DNA from: Lantana camara
Lineage: Eukaryota; Streptophyta; Magnoliopsida; Lamiales; Verbenaceae
Direction of reading: 5' to 3'
DNA length: 64,000 nucleotides
NCBI GenBank assembly: GCA_037501455.1
Contig: CM074855.1
Coordinates: 32,025,001-32,089,000 of the forward strand
Shown here: piece after piece, positions 25,401 through 37,382 of the stretch
Layout: the number at the start of each line of letters is the position of its first letter
Numbering within the stretch: position 1 is the first letter of the stretch
Translations under genes and position numbers: made by a program
The notes under the pieces: model-generated
The model's input: only the letters and a program-made list of their open reading frames with translations
Database searches by the model: none
Told to the model about the DNA's origin: nothing

Positions 25401-25740
25401 AAAGCTAGTTAGGCCCTTATGTCCCTAACAAACAAAACTGTTCGAAAACCATAACAAACAAACTAAAAAACAACCAAAGAGCACATAAATGAGTTCATAT
25501 AAGATGTAGTTCATGCAAGGCACGTAGACACGAAAAATGAGAATAAAAACAAAAACAAACAAAACAAGAACGAAGCAAAAGGGACAAGTACTCGCAATTA
25601 GGTCAAATAATGTTTAAATAATTCAAATATATCACATATACAATATAATATCACATAATACACGTAATTAAATAATTAAAAGCGCATGTAGCTCTCCCGT
25701 GAAAGCGTACCTGAAATAACCGGACGAGCGAGATGTTACA
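22467..25740 (-). repeat. Right (5') LTR of element X
   Basis: 3274 bp, TGTAGCACC to GATGTTACA on the + strand, matching 13829-19792 without Y. It has the palindrome cluster at 24424-24526. The target flank GAGGG follows and LINE ORF1 coding sequence resumes. Confidence 0.88.
24424..24526. repeat. Palindrome cluster in the right LTR of X
   Basis: CTAATGG (a shortened first copy), CTAACGGCCATTAG (24438-24451), the 22-bp palindrome centred on GGTAACGGCCGTTACC (24473-24494), and CTAACGGGCGTTAG (24513-24526). Two copies differ from the left LTR by C-to-T or G-to-A type changes. Confidence 0.85.
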
Positions 25741-26195
25741 GAGGGCAGGGGGAAGAAAGAGGGACAACATCTAGGGCATCGGAAGTATCGGAGACCACAA
25801 CAACCAAAGACGCCCAGGTAAATGAAGAGGATAATGATAGGTTGGCAATCCAAATCATGCCAGCCATTGTTGTTATAGAGGAGGACGGCAGGGAAATAAG
25901 GCAGGCTTTAGCTAAAAGTTTCGCTGGCATAGGAGCACTTACTAATGATGAAGATGATCAGAAAAGCCGATCCCCCAACAAGAAACAATGCGATAATCTC
26001 CTCCTAGAAGATGAAGCAGAAATACTGAAAGAAAAAGATCTTCATAGATGCTCTTCTTCAGCAGAAAAGGGACGTAAAAAGGATACTGCGGCAATACAGA
26101 AACGAAAGAAGAAGCCAGTGCAGAATCAGATAACAATTGATCAGGCCACTAAAAGGACACTTCGGTCGTCGGCCTTTCCCAGTGGTGTCCAATGA
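25741..26195 (+). pseudogene. L1 LINE ORF1, C-terminal part
   Basis: This continues the ORF1 frame from 13828 across element X, in the same acidic and lysine-rich style (EEDNDRLAIQIM, EAEILKEKD, KRKKKPVQNQ). It ends with TGA at 26193-26195. The ORF2 ATG at 26192 overlaps this stop. There is no zinc knuckle in this part. It belongs to the broken LINE and is not a separate gene. Confidence 0.8.
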
Positions 26196-29100
26196 TGGTC
26201 AAAACCTTAATATGGAACATTTGGGGGATCGACAACAAGAGAAGATTCCGCATCCTCAAGAGATTATGCAAAAAGAATAAGTTTTCTTTTATTTCCATTA
26301 TCGAACCTATGATTCAATTAGATGCTCCGTACATTTGCCATAGTTTGAATTTTAATAATGTTATCTCTAATAACTCGAACCATATTTGGTTCTTTTATGG
26401 TGATAATCTGCATGTGGATGTCATTGAGGATAATAGATAGTTTTTACATTTGAAAATTGCATACAGTGTTTGGAAAAAGGATATCTTTGTAAAGATTGTG
26501 TATGCTCTTTGTGACACAGTTCTTAGATGTGAAATTTGGGTGTTTTTTTCGTATTCATAAACCAACTAACGAACCTGGCATTCTAGGTGGAGACTTCAAT
26601 ATCATCTCGAATTTGGAGGAACATAAAGGTGGACATGGAGTTCCTGATTTTCGGGGGGATGGGGGATTTCAATGAATTCATACAAGATTGCCAACTCCTT
26701 GATCCTACTTTCCAGGGGTTTATTTTTACATGGACCAACAAAGAGCTTTGGGAAAGACTGGACCGTACACTTATCTCTGCCGAATGGAATGAGCTTTTCC
26801 CCATGACGAATGTTCGACACCTCGTTAGAAACACTTCTGACCATGCTCCATTGTTAATTACCTTTAAGGATAGAACAGAGCGGGTGCCGTCGTCTTTCCA
26901 TTTTCAGGATATGTGGCTCAAGCACCCAAGTTTGAGAAAGTTATCAGAGAGAATTGGAAACTGCCGGTGACTAGCAGTGGTGTGTGGGGTCTTCATCAGA
27001 AATTATTCTGGCTAAAACAATGTTTAAAGAATTGGAACAACGAGATCTTTGGGAATATTTTTGATCGAGTGAAAGAGGCAGAAGAAAAGATGAAGTCTGC
27101 TGAGCAGAATTTTGACTCACAGCCTTCGAACAACAAATTGATGGAGCTTAACAGACGCACAACCAATTTCTAACGTTTCTTGGCCATGGAAGAAGAATTC
27201 TGGAAACAGAAAGCCTTATGCCACTGGATTTCGGAAGGAGAAAGAAACACTGGGTATTTCCACGTTCTAGTCAAGAAAAAAAGATTTCGATCTTCTATCT
27301 GAAGCATTGTCAAAGGAGGAACGAAAATTATTGAGAGTGATCAATTGCGCGTCAGCAGCTGCTTTTTATAAGAGCATGCTAGCTACGGACCACAATCATG
27401 AACATGAAAGGTTCGATGGAGAAGTGTTAACTCCTTCTCTTAGTATTAATGAGGCAAAAGAATTGTGTGTCATCCCTCCATGGAGGAGATTAAGAAAGCA
27501 GTATGGGACATCTCTCCTCAAAGCGTGGCAGGACCAGGTGGTTTTGGAGCACGGTTTTATCAAAACTTCTGGGACATCATTGTAACGGATGTATATGAGG
27601 CAGTCTTGAATTTCTATGATGGCTCCCTGATTCCGAGAGCTCTAATAGCCACTTCTATAGTGCTAATCCCCAAAAAAAAGAATCCAATTTTTTGGAGTGA
27701 CTATCGACCCATTAGCCTCTGCAATGTGTCGAATAAGATTATATCGAAGGTCCTTAATAACAGGTTAGCTCATGTTCTTCCTAAAGTTATTACGCCTAAT
27801 CAGAGTGGGTTTATCAAAGAAAGACTTATAAGCGATAACATATTACTCGCTCAAGAACTTGCCCACACTTTAAACAGTCAAAGGTGCGATCAGAATGTAA
27901 TCCTGAAGTTAGATATGGCAAAGGCTTATGATCGCCTTAATTGGGGATTTTTGTTAAAACCTCTTCAACACAAGGGCTTTCCAGAGAAATGGATAGAGTG
28001 GATGTATCAGTGTATTTCTGACTGCTGGTTCCCTATCATGGTTAATGGGTCTTCTGTAGAATTTTTTAAATCAACACGGGGACTTCGGCAAGGTGATTCA
28101 TTGTCTTCTTCATTATTCGCGATTGCTGCTCATTACCTATCGTGCTGTTTGAATAGGTTGATGGACAATGACGTGGAGAGTAGATATGACACAAGGTCTT
28201 CAACTTATATCTCGCACCTCGCTTATGCTGATGACAACATTATTTTCACCAATTCAAGAAGGGCCTCTTTACTTCAGATTAAAGACATACTTTGTCACTG
28301 TGACGCAATCTCTGGACAAAAGTGAACATTGACAAGAGTGAGTTTTATGTAAGCAGAAATGGGGAATGGGCTGCCAACATAGTGAAAGAAGTCTTGGGAT
28401 TTAGACAAGGTTCCCTCCCAATGAAGTACTTGGGAGCACCTATTTTTAATGGGAGGAAGCAGACATCTTTTTTTGGCGAGATGATAAACAAAGTTAGGAA
28501 AAGACTTCAAGGGTGGGAGGCAGCCATGCTCTCTCACGGAGGTCGACTCCAACTTATTAAAGCCATGTTTATTCTATGCAAATTCACCTCTTTCAGGTGT
28601 TGGTTCCACCCCAAAATGTTGTGGGAACGTTGAGACGACTTTGCAATAAATTTTTTTGGGGTTTGAATTCGGAGACGTCGATTGCATTGGGCTAACTAGG
28701 ATAAAACTTGCTTCCCCACAAAGGAGTGGGATGTCGGAATTTCAATGATCTAGTAACTTTTTTCAGTTGGAAGCTGTGGTGGAGGCTCCGAACCCAAAAT
28801 AATGTTTGGTTAAATTTTATGAGAAGAAAATATTGTTCTAAGGGCCATCCGAGCAGGGCAGAGGTGAAAAACAATCATTCTCATACTTGGCGCCGTATAT
28901 GCAAGGTTAGAGAGGAGGCAGAGCGTTACGTTGGTTGGAGTGTAGGAAGCGGAAATGTCTCTATTTTACATGACCACTGGTTGAGAGAAGGCACTCTTGT
29001 TTTTAGAGTTGGGGGGGGGGGGGGGGGGGAACTTCAATGATGGGAAAGTTTCAGAACTTTGGCGAGAAGGCAATTGGGATGAGGGGGAAAATTGTTGCCT

Positions 29101-30246
29101 TATTTGGACAACAAATCAAAGAAGAAATTATACAAGTCCCAATTGACTCAGAGGGGGAAGATATGCCGATATGGACCGAGAGCTTATCGGGCAACTTTCT
29201 TTTGAAATCGACATAGAACATTACTCGCCCCAGGCGTGAGGGCTCACAGATTTGGGAGGCGATTTGGTCGACGGATCTTACTCTGACGATATTTATTTTC
29301 ATGTGGAGACTTTTAAATAATTGGATTCTGACAGACGATCACCTACAAGAAAAGGGCATCACGTTGGCATCTAAATGTTGTTGTTGTGTGCATGTGGAAA
29401 CAAGATAGCACTTATTTTTTGATTCACAGAAGGCGGCTCGAGTTTGGGACTTTTTTAAAGACCGACTCGGTATGAATCGCATTAGTACTAACAGCCTGGC
29501 TTTCTTCATCAATGAATGGGTGAGATCTTTAACCTTTAGTTCCAAAAGGCATGTCCGCTTAGTGATCCCTATACTAATTCTATGGTATGTTTGGTTAGAA
29601 CGGAATAACACTAAATATAATGGCGAAGCGTTCAATCCGTATAACATTATTCATCGTGTTTGCAACCATCTCCACTTACTGGTTAAAACGGGGAGAGCTA
29701 ACCACACGTGGTGGCGAGGAGACGTCTATATTGCTATGAAGTTAGGGATTCATGTCATGAAACCAATGTCAAAATGGCTAATAGTGGTTAGATGGAGACT
29801 TCCGGATCAGGAAAGGCACAAATTGAACATGGATGGATCTGCTAGGGGTAATCCGGGGCTCGTAGGTATAGGAGGAGTTTTACGTAACTCGAATGGTGAG
29901 CTTCTTATGGCATTCAGTGCAGGCATTGGCGCCTCCATGAATATCATTATAGAGATGGAAGCATTGGTTGAAGGAATTTGGATGGCCCGTAACCTCTGGT
30001 GCATGAACCTTTAGATTGTCGATGCGAGAGTGGTTATCAACATTACCAAGAGGGGAACTATGGGTGGTATTCGGGGCCAAAATCTGATAATTGAGTATAA
30101 GAGCCTCAGCAAAGGAATGCAAGTACAGTTGACCCATGTCTGCAAGGAAGGGAATGCAGTGGCTGATCTATTAGCTAACAATGGCTCAAAAATCAGAACT
30201 CGTGGAGATTCCCGGAGAGCCAAATTTTCAAAGAGATCAGAGGGCT
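26192..30246 (+). pseudogene. L1 LINE ORF2: endonuclease, reverse transcriptase, RNase H
   Basis: ORF2 nicks the target and copies the LINE RNA. The APE-type endonuclease begins at the ATG (TLIWNIWGID), is damaged around 26440-26640 (stop at 26438, frameshift near GGDFNIIS), and ends with SDHAPLL (about 26838). The RT (about 27465-28325) has DYRPISLCN, LKLDMAKAYDRL, a GLRQGDSLSSSLF motif and an intact YADD (28223-28234). The thumb and connection follow in shifted frames (28322-29040), then a zinc-finger-like region. RNase H is at 29800-30246: MDGSARGNPG, EMEALVEG and AVADLLAN supply the usual acidic residues, with a stop at 30012. A run of 19 G (29011-29029) breaks the frame. LINEs with a C-terminal RNase H are known in plants. 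Confidence 0.88.
29011..29029. repeat. Homopolymer of 19 G in LINE ORF2
   Basis: An unbroken G run directly after TTTAGAGTT, in a coding area with no such run expected. It could be slippage, or a base-calling or assembly artefact. Confidence 0.9.
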
Positions 30247-33200
30247 TGTAGCACCCCAAGCGGTGGGGCACCACACCCCCCGCACTATGACCCGACACGT
30301 GTACGAAATGAAAAGTCCGCACATGCACCAAGTCACAGCGAACGGGTGACAAACGAAAATCCAACCTAAGCTAGGCGGTACCTAGACCCTGTACAAAAGA
30401 AAAATAAGCGAAACAAGAATGCGGAAGCAATGCAAAATATGAACTATCGAAAACTTTAATTAACAAACATAATTAAGCCGGTTCAACTAATCAAGTAGTC
30501 ATATCCTAACTTGTCCCGAATAATCATTCAACAAAACGGGTTCAACTAATTCCACGAACCTGTCCTAACCTGTCCCAATTTCAAACATACAAATCATAAG
30601 TACCAACCTGCAAAATATTTATCATATACATAGCTTCCTATACAAATTAAAACAAAGTACTTAACAAATCAAATAGATCGACACACACTCGACAGACCCG
30701 ACTCAAAGCCACCTAGCTCGAACTCCAACAACCTATACCTGCAAACTAAAAACATAGGTGGGGCGAGGGTCAGTCCACTGACTGAGTGAGGGGGATGAAC
30801 TCATACACACTATACATAGTAAGGAGTAGAGCACGTATCAAAAGAAAGATTATGAACCGGGAGTAGGGTTTTGCATACCAAAACCATTTTCAAATCAAAC
30901 TTATACATATCTTATCTTATTCAACCAAAACACACTGAGCTTAATCGTATCATATCAAAAGAGAAAACTTCTATCCCGTTTCATAATCAACATAACAAAT
31001 TATATTCATATACCCGGCGAGTACGGGTTTCCAACCTTACCTTGATATCATAATATCAAAATAGAAAACATAACATAACATAACATCCTCAACTCCATGT
31101 GACGGAAGGGGTGTATACGCCCCTAACCATCCATATCATATACATACCTCGAGGGGTAATGATCCCCTACGAGTCCTCGGCAGGTTTTACGCCACCGGCT
31201 CAAGAATATCTCACCTCCCCTATCTCCTTGAGTCGCGCGAGATACCTCAAATGGAGACTATGCACAGGCTTAACCCGACGGCCCGATTTCGTCCCGGGGT
31301 TCCTTACCCAGAGTCTCCGGGGCCCAACATATCAGAACAGAACATGACATATCATAACTCGCTACATATCATACATATCATATCATAACTTACGTACCTT
31401 ATCAAACATACCATACCTTGCAACTTAGCTTATGCTATAAACGTACCTCTCCGTGTCATCCTAATCCGCAGCTGGTATGAAGATACATGGTTTGGAGCAT
31501 AGCCTCGTTGCAAAACATTTCAAGCTTGCATATGCTCGTACATATACAGTTCAAAAAAAACCTTTAATCGTATGACAAAATCATAAACGTATCGTATAAA
31601 CACATATCTATTATATAAATATAATAGAATAATCGCATGCAGGCTTGAAAACGAGCACAGAGGGTTATAGGTCCCTTTAACTAAAACAAAAATCCTAAAA
31701 CCTCACCTTACACCGATGAGAACGGAAAACACGAGCCAAGAAGTCCCCCTGGAAACCAAACCACTGACAGACACTCCCTGGAAAAACCCTGAACGACTGA
31801 ACATACAGAACACAAGACTCAGACTCAAATCACAACCATAAAGACGCACGGCACATGCTCAGGTACTTAAGAAATGCAATCACATAAGCAAAGTTCACAT
31901 TCATACTAATTCCTTGCAAAATAAAATATCACATAACTCGACATATTCATAAAACACATTAAGAGGTGTTCTTATGCACAATTAATTTAAACAAACAAAA
32001 TGGATAGGCAATGCATGTCACATTATTTCATATAAATTCATATATCGCATAATAGGATTATTTTAAATTAAATAATTAAACCCAAATTACAAAGTTTCAA
32101 ATTAAATCATCCAAGACATACTAATTCAATTCTTATTAAATCATAAATTGCATAACAAATTCTTATACCAAATAATAAATTCCAATTCAATTTAAGCGAT
32201 TAGACTAATTAAAAACTTCAAACTTAGGCGTAATAAATTCTCTTAATCGAAATCATAATTAGCATATTTGTTTTATCAATCCTCAAGGATTAATTAATTG
32301 AAGTCATACAATTTATATGCATAGCGAAATTACACATATACCCCCTTCAAGTTATACAAATTGCTCAAATTTGACATATCGGAATTCAAATTGTAAATCA
32401 AAGCATCAATACATTTCATAATTCATTTAATACATGATTTCGTACACATTGGAATATAATTTGATCGACAAATCAAGCAATTAGCAGTCAAAACAATTAA
32501 TTTCAATTATTCAAATTATACGAAATAAATCACAACAAATCAACCGGACACCCGATTGACGAACGGAAAGTGGCGTTGGACTCACCACAACGAGGCGAAA
32601 TGCCGGAATGCCGCCACCGGAGCCGTCAAAACAGTGGCGGGCCGCCACCCGGCCGCCGCCGGAGCGCGCCGGAAAAATCCCCGAAAATTCCCTCGTGCAA
32701 GTAATCCTCGTGCTTATTCCAATTCCTCAATCAATTTCTGAAAGTTTCAAGCCAATCGTCTCCAATTTCAAGTTCAACAATACGAAACCCTAAAATCTTC
32801 AAACTCAAATTACTTCAAAATCGGTGAACCAAAATGCGATCCGTAAAAGCCATTGTCTTACCCATGACGAGCTCTTCGAAAGCCCCAACGTAGCTCGCCG
32901 GAAAAATCCTCGGAGACCTCCGCCACCACGAACCGCCGCTGCACCGCCGGGAACTGCCGCCAATCAGCCAAATTCGGAGTCGGGCAAATGGGAAAAGCTA
33001 ATTCACGTCGTTCCGAACAACTCCCGTGAAGGGCTCGTTGCCAAAAGATCACCGGAAAAGGCCGCCGATGTCCTCCGAAAAATCTGCCGCCACTCCACTC
33101 GCCGGAACCACCACCTACGGCTAAAATTCGCTCAAATTGATGCCGGAAATGAACTCAGGAGGTCGGAAAACCTTTGGAAACACTAACCTTGGTCGAAAAA

Positions 33201-33956
33201 GCCGTCGGAACGCGGCGGAGCAACCTGACGCCGCTGCCGCGGCGTCAGCTTCAGGCGGCGTCGTCCGGTGACCGTTGGCCGTGCCGCCAACATCAGACGA
33301 TGCACCGGGATCTCCTCTAACTGGGCAGGTGGCGCGTGTCCCAAAAATATCGTTGGAAGCCGCCGCGAATTGGCAGCGAAGTGGCGGCTCCGCCACCCTA
33401 TTCTGCTGCGCCTGAAAATTGTGAATATCTCCACTGCCGCTTGCCATCGGGCCAAGATCTTGGTACGGTTCTGACCGCGTCGTCGAGCTCTCCGAAATGG
33501 ACTATTGGTTCGTCGAATTCCGTCGCGTATTGGCCGAGTTTGAGTAGTGTGTGAAATCACACCTTTGTTGTGTGTGGTATGCCTGGAACGAGCGAGAGAG
33601 ATCGCGGGAGAGAGAGAGCTGAGGTCTGGCACGCAAAACGAGGATCCGGGGTATTTATCTTGGGTCCTCGCACGTAAAACGATCGGGAGGAAAGGCTAAC
33701 GACGTCAGAATTAGGCAAACTTAGAATCTGTGGACTCGTTTCGATGCCCCGAACGCGTTGAAGGGGTCAAAATGGTCAAAATCTCGACCGAACGAGAAAT
33801 GACAGAAAAATCCCTAAAAAGGAAAAATTACAAAAAGGCCCCTAAACTCTAAAAGAGTTCAAAATAGGGCCACGCGAAACACAAAATCACATAATTGAAC
33901 ACATAAAAAGGTTGAAACATGGCGTACCTTATTTGTAGGACGAGCGGGGTGTTACA
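30247..33956 (-). mobile_element. Solo LTR Z inserted at the end of the LINE RNase H
   Basis: The 3710-bp insert begins TGTAGCACCCC and ends GGTGTTACA on the + strand, with GGGCT on both sides (30242-30246 and 33957-33961). Read on the - strand it opens TGTAACACCCCGC and closes with the GTGCGGGGGGTGTGG block. No internal region is present. It shares both conserved LTR blocks with Tekay, X, Y and W, but the rest differs, so it is a separate family. It has an unusual GC-rich segment (32550-33560). Confidence 0.87.
32550..33560. other. GC-rich CCGGA/GCCGCC island within solo LTR Z
   Basis: Between AT-rich arms, about 1 kb is dense in GCCGGA, GCCGCC and CCGGAA. It leaves overlapping open frames on both strands (for example - strand 33183-33632, 149 codons), but their Arg/Pro/Ala-rich content follows from base composition and matches no family I know. 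It may be the transcribed leader of the LTR or a captured piece of gene-rich DNA. Confidence 0.6.
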
Positions 33957-34007
33957 GGGCTCCTTCGGATGGATGCTTGGGAGCTTCCTTCGATCGGAAA
34001 CCAATGA
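33957..34007 (+). pseudogene. L1 LINE ORF2, last codons
   Basis: After Z, the sequence encodes a GLLRMDAWELP-like end typical of plant LINE ORF2 C-termini, with a TGA at 34005-34007. The frame differs by one base from the RNase H part before Z, so there is a small indel just upstream. Confidence 0.65.
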
Positions 34008-35155
34008 TTAAGATACATGTGATTATTACATGGAATGAGGGAGGCTATAACCATATGCATAGCGATGCAGGTATGGCTTATTTTGAACTCCTTGGTTCCA
34101 CCTTTTACTATTTTGAGCTCAGCACACTTGATGGTTTCACTTGGCTTAATAAGGTGTTGATGCAGGTTACTGAGAAAGAGGTGAATAGCGATGGAAACAA
34201 GAGATGCTGCTGGTGCAAGGATTCGGACTTGCTAGGTAAGTTACTTTTAGAATTGATGGTTTTTGTGGCTTCTCGTAATCTGAACTCATTCAAGTTACGA
34301 CCACTCTATACATATTATAATTATATCACCTTCATGGCTGACAGAGTTTCTTGGCGGATGCTCAGGGTGAGTTTGAGTGAGTTCATTATGAGAGGTAAAA
34401 ACAATGTTGGAAAGAGAGTGGCCCCTAAATCGAGAGAGCCGAGCCTTTTCAGACTCAGATTTTTCAAATCTTTCCTCCACTAGCCTTCCAGCCTGAGATA
34501 GAGCCGAGAACTATTATTCTCACTTTATTCCCCTCTCCCGTTTCTTTTGCAGGTGAAATTCCCCCCATTTGGGATCTCGGTATCCCAACAAGGAACCATC
34601 AATGTGGCACACCAATGATTTTGATTGAGGCGAGGTCAATCCTTATCGTTAGGATGGAAAATTCGGACGTAGCGAAGGTAGTCGATTTGGACAATTTTGA
34701 TCAAAATTTCGTGATTTCTTAATTGATTCAATGTTGTCATATGCATTCTGCAACAGCAAGCAAAGATATATCCTGGAGTATTTTTCAGAGCAGTGACCTG
34801 GATAAGCAGACAAGCCCTCTTAGTGTATGCTGCATAATGAGTAAGCATATGGGAGTTAACAGTCGCGAAGATGTGCGGTTAGAGAAACAGAAGCACAAAC
34901 TCCAGAAGTTCAAAAAATTAGTTCTGGTGATTTACAACCATGATTGGGGCAATAGCATTAGCCTGATTAAAGCCCAGGTGTTTGCTAGTATGTCTAGTTT
35001 CTATAAGTGGTTTGATTGCACAGCCTCTTTCGTGCCTCCAATTCTTCTGCCTCTTAAAGATAGACTTTTATGTTTTCTGGTTATGTTTTTCTTGAACATC
35101 CCGTTGTAGCTTTGTTTTCATCTTAATAAATGAGGTGGGGTCCTCGCCAAAACCT
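34008..35155 (+). other. L1 LINE 3' untranslated region and 3' end
   Basis: The region is non-coding, though it has open stretches (34723-35109) with no known domain. It ends CATCTTAATAAATGAGGTGGGGTCCTCGCC, like the tail of plant L1s (AATAAA-type signal then a GC-rich end), followed by a short A-rich stretch and a (TA)n run. The matching LINE 5' end and target duplication are outside the window. Confidence 0.65.
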
Positions 35156-35168
35156 TCACGGGTCAAAA

Positions 35169-35170
<2 letters not shown>

Positions 35171-35216
<46 letters not shown>
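35171..35216. repeat. (AT)23 microsatellite at the LINE 3' end
   Basis: 46 bases of perfect AT repeat, right after the LINE tail. Plant LINEs often end in A-rich or simple repeats, so it may have grown from the tail. Confidence 0.9.
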
Positions 35217-35219
<3 letters not shown>

Positions 35220-36913
35220 GTAATATAAATTATAAAATTAACATGTAAAATGAAACTATAATTTTCATTTTAAATACTTAGTTTGAGTTATAAAATCACT
35301 CGTATTTTCTTTTGATTAAATGAGTTTTGTTCCAATTTAATTAATTATCGAGCGTAATATAAATAATAATTATGTTTAATAAATTTAATACTTAATAATA
35401 AATATATAGTGTTAATAATATTTGAACTATGTTTAAAATATGAAAACTATAGCTTTTATCAAGCAATCAAAACTACAAATTGTCCCCATTATATTAAAAT
35501 TCCCAAATTCACTCGAATCCAACTAAAATAGTTCAACTCAAAATTTTTTTAATAATTACGTATCTTTTTTTAAAAAAAAATTATATTTATATATTTGGAA
35601 AATTCAATATATATATATACTAAAAATTGAAGGTTTATAATTTCAATTTATAATTAATTCTTATTTAATAGTTCTTAGAAATTATTTTATATTTATACAA
35701 AAAATAATTTAATATATAATTTTGAATTAATAATTTATTTCATTGATTTAAGTAAATAAAAAAATTAAAAAATTCAATAATAAACTTTATAGAAAATTGG
35801 TTTGTATTTTTGATTAATTTTCAATCGTCATTAATTAACTCTTACTGATCTACACCATAACATTAATAACGAAATAAAAATATAATTCATATTAGCAAAA
35901 TGTATTAACAAAAAATTATTTATTTTAATTGATTTACTAATTATAACATAAAATTCGTATTTATAATAAGTATTAATTATCTTCTAAGTTATATATAAGT
36001 TCTCTCCATTCTCTCTAACTTCATATCACGACTCTTCCTTGGCACCTCTCTTTCTCTCTCTCTCTCACTCAACAACCAGCGGACGGATTGCCTTTTTTTA
36101 TTCTTTCGTTTAACTCTTGTTATTATCTACATGTCGATTACCCACTTAACATTAATGTCATCACATACCACAATATATGATTATATCTATAATGTATTAA
36201 TCAATGCTTCATTTTTTCTTAAACATGATTATTTGTGCATATAGAAATAATGACAGTATGTTTTGTTTGATAATAAAAATTTTGTTCTTTAACATTTATA
36301 TTATTCACTCTAGTACAATCTCATTAAATTTATAAGAAAATATTACAAATTTAATCCAATAGGACACAGAGCAGTCTAAAACACACAAATTACACACTAA
36401 GATTATTTTAATAAATGTATATCTTATAATCTATTACTAAGCATACTTTCGACATGACTTAATATATACTTTGACTTTTCATCTTTTACCCGCATCTGGT
36501 ATACTTGACATTAAATGTCTTCTAACAGTCTGACACATGAACTTAGAAGTTGACACATTTTCATGCTCAGGTCGTCAGGTCCTAGATAGTATTTCAGCTC
36601 GTAATAGCTTATCAACCTCTCAACCTAGGGTTTGGTCAACGGGGCCTCATTCGGCCATTAGGCTTTAGCCAATTGGCTCGGTTAGTTACCAGATTGATCT
36701 CATGACTTTTTGTATATTGGTTGATCTGGAGATTATGTAGACTGACTTTGACTGTTTGACCCATTTGCTTTAACTCATCGACTCAACGGCCTTATGTGTG
36801 GGTTACTTCTTTGCCAATATGACTTTTCCATGGAGTTTGACCACAAAGGTTGAAGTCCACGTGGCCCTTCATGGTTCACCCATGATGGACTTAGGGTCCA
36901 CGTGGTTCCCATT
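35217..36913. other. AT-rich spacer, no gene recognised
   Basis: 35217-36540 is strongly AT-rich with stops in all frames. 36540-36913 is less AT-rich and has two TCCACGTGG palindromes (about 36857 and 36897), which are G-box-like, but no ORF follows that would make a promoter call convincing. Confidence 0.6.
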
Positions 36914-36953
36914 AGGACGCGCTACATTGTCCAATTAAATTATGTAGCGTCCT
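36914..36953. repeat. Inverted repeat at the left edge of the copia element
   Basis: AGGACGCGCTACAT (36914-36927) faces ATGTAGCGTCCT (36942-36953), a 12-bp stem with a two-base bulge. Copia gag coding sequence starts a few bases later. Confidence 0.75.
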
Positions 36954-36959
36954 CATGAG

Positions 36960-37382
36960 CGTGTCACAAGGTATAACACCTCAAAGGAATTGTTCCATTT
37001 GAGAATGAAGGAAGGTACAAGTGTCCATGAATATGGACTCAAGTTTCTTGCTCTTACTGAGAAACTTGCTTCCATGGACATGCCACTGAGAGATGAGCTT
37101 TCAGTGGATCTGCTGCTAGCCTCACTCCCTCCATCATTCAATCCTTTTGTCCTTAACTTCAATATGAATCATGCAAATGCTAGTGTAGCTGAGCTGATTA
37201 GTCGACTTGTGACTGCTGAGAGCACGATCAAGAAGGACAATAAGATTATTATGGTCACTGCTCCATCTTGTCCTAGGCCTTCTAAAGGCAAGGGCAAGAA
37301 AGCCCAAAAGAAGAAGAAGTTTGCTTCCGTTGTGGCAAACCGGGACATTGGAGAAGAAACTGCCAAGAGTACAAGGCTACTC
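36960..37382 (+). pseudogene. gag: Copia gag, C-terminal part
   Basis: It encodes KEGTSVHEYGLKFLALTEKL, then DELSVDLLLASLPPSF and ESTIKKDNK, a pattern common to plant copia gag proteins. It ends in a lysine-rich stretch and a CX2CX4HX4C zinc knuckle (CFRCGKPGHWRRNC, from 37322) that is now one frame away from the upstream part. The N-terminal half is missing. Confidence 0.85.

Larger units (their letters stand above)
13829..25740 (-). mobile_element. Gag-only LTR retrotransposon X inserted in LINE ORF1
   Basis: On the + strand it starts TGTAACACCC and ends GATGTTACA. The flanks are GAGAG (13824-13828) and GAGGG (25741-25745), a 5-bp target duplication with one change. Two LTRs, a primer site on the - strand next to the right LTR, a polypurine tract next to the left LTR, and a gag with zinc knuckles all agree on the - orientation. 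The internal part is only 2.7 kb. I find gag but no RT, RNase H or integrase motif, so it belongs with the non-autonomous plant elements (TR-GAG-like). Its left LTR contains solo LTR Y. Confidence 0.88.

Noticed and set aside
33183..33632. 149-codon - strand frame in the GC-rich part of solo LTR Z as a gene
   Set aside because: It overlaps other open frames on both strands, has composition-driven Arg/Pro content and no recognised domain, and lies within an LTR.
34723..35109. 128-codon frame near the LINE 3' end as a separate gene
   Set aside because: It lies in the region between the ORF2 stop and the LINE tail and matches no family I know.
36855..36905. Two TCCACGTGG sites as a G-box promoter of a host gene
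   Set aside because: The downstream sequence is a truncated retrotransposon gag, not a gene start.
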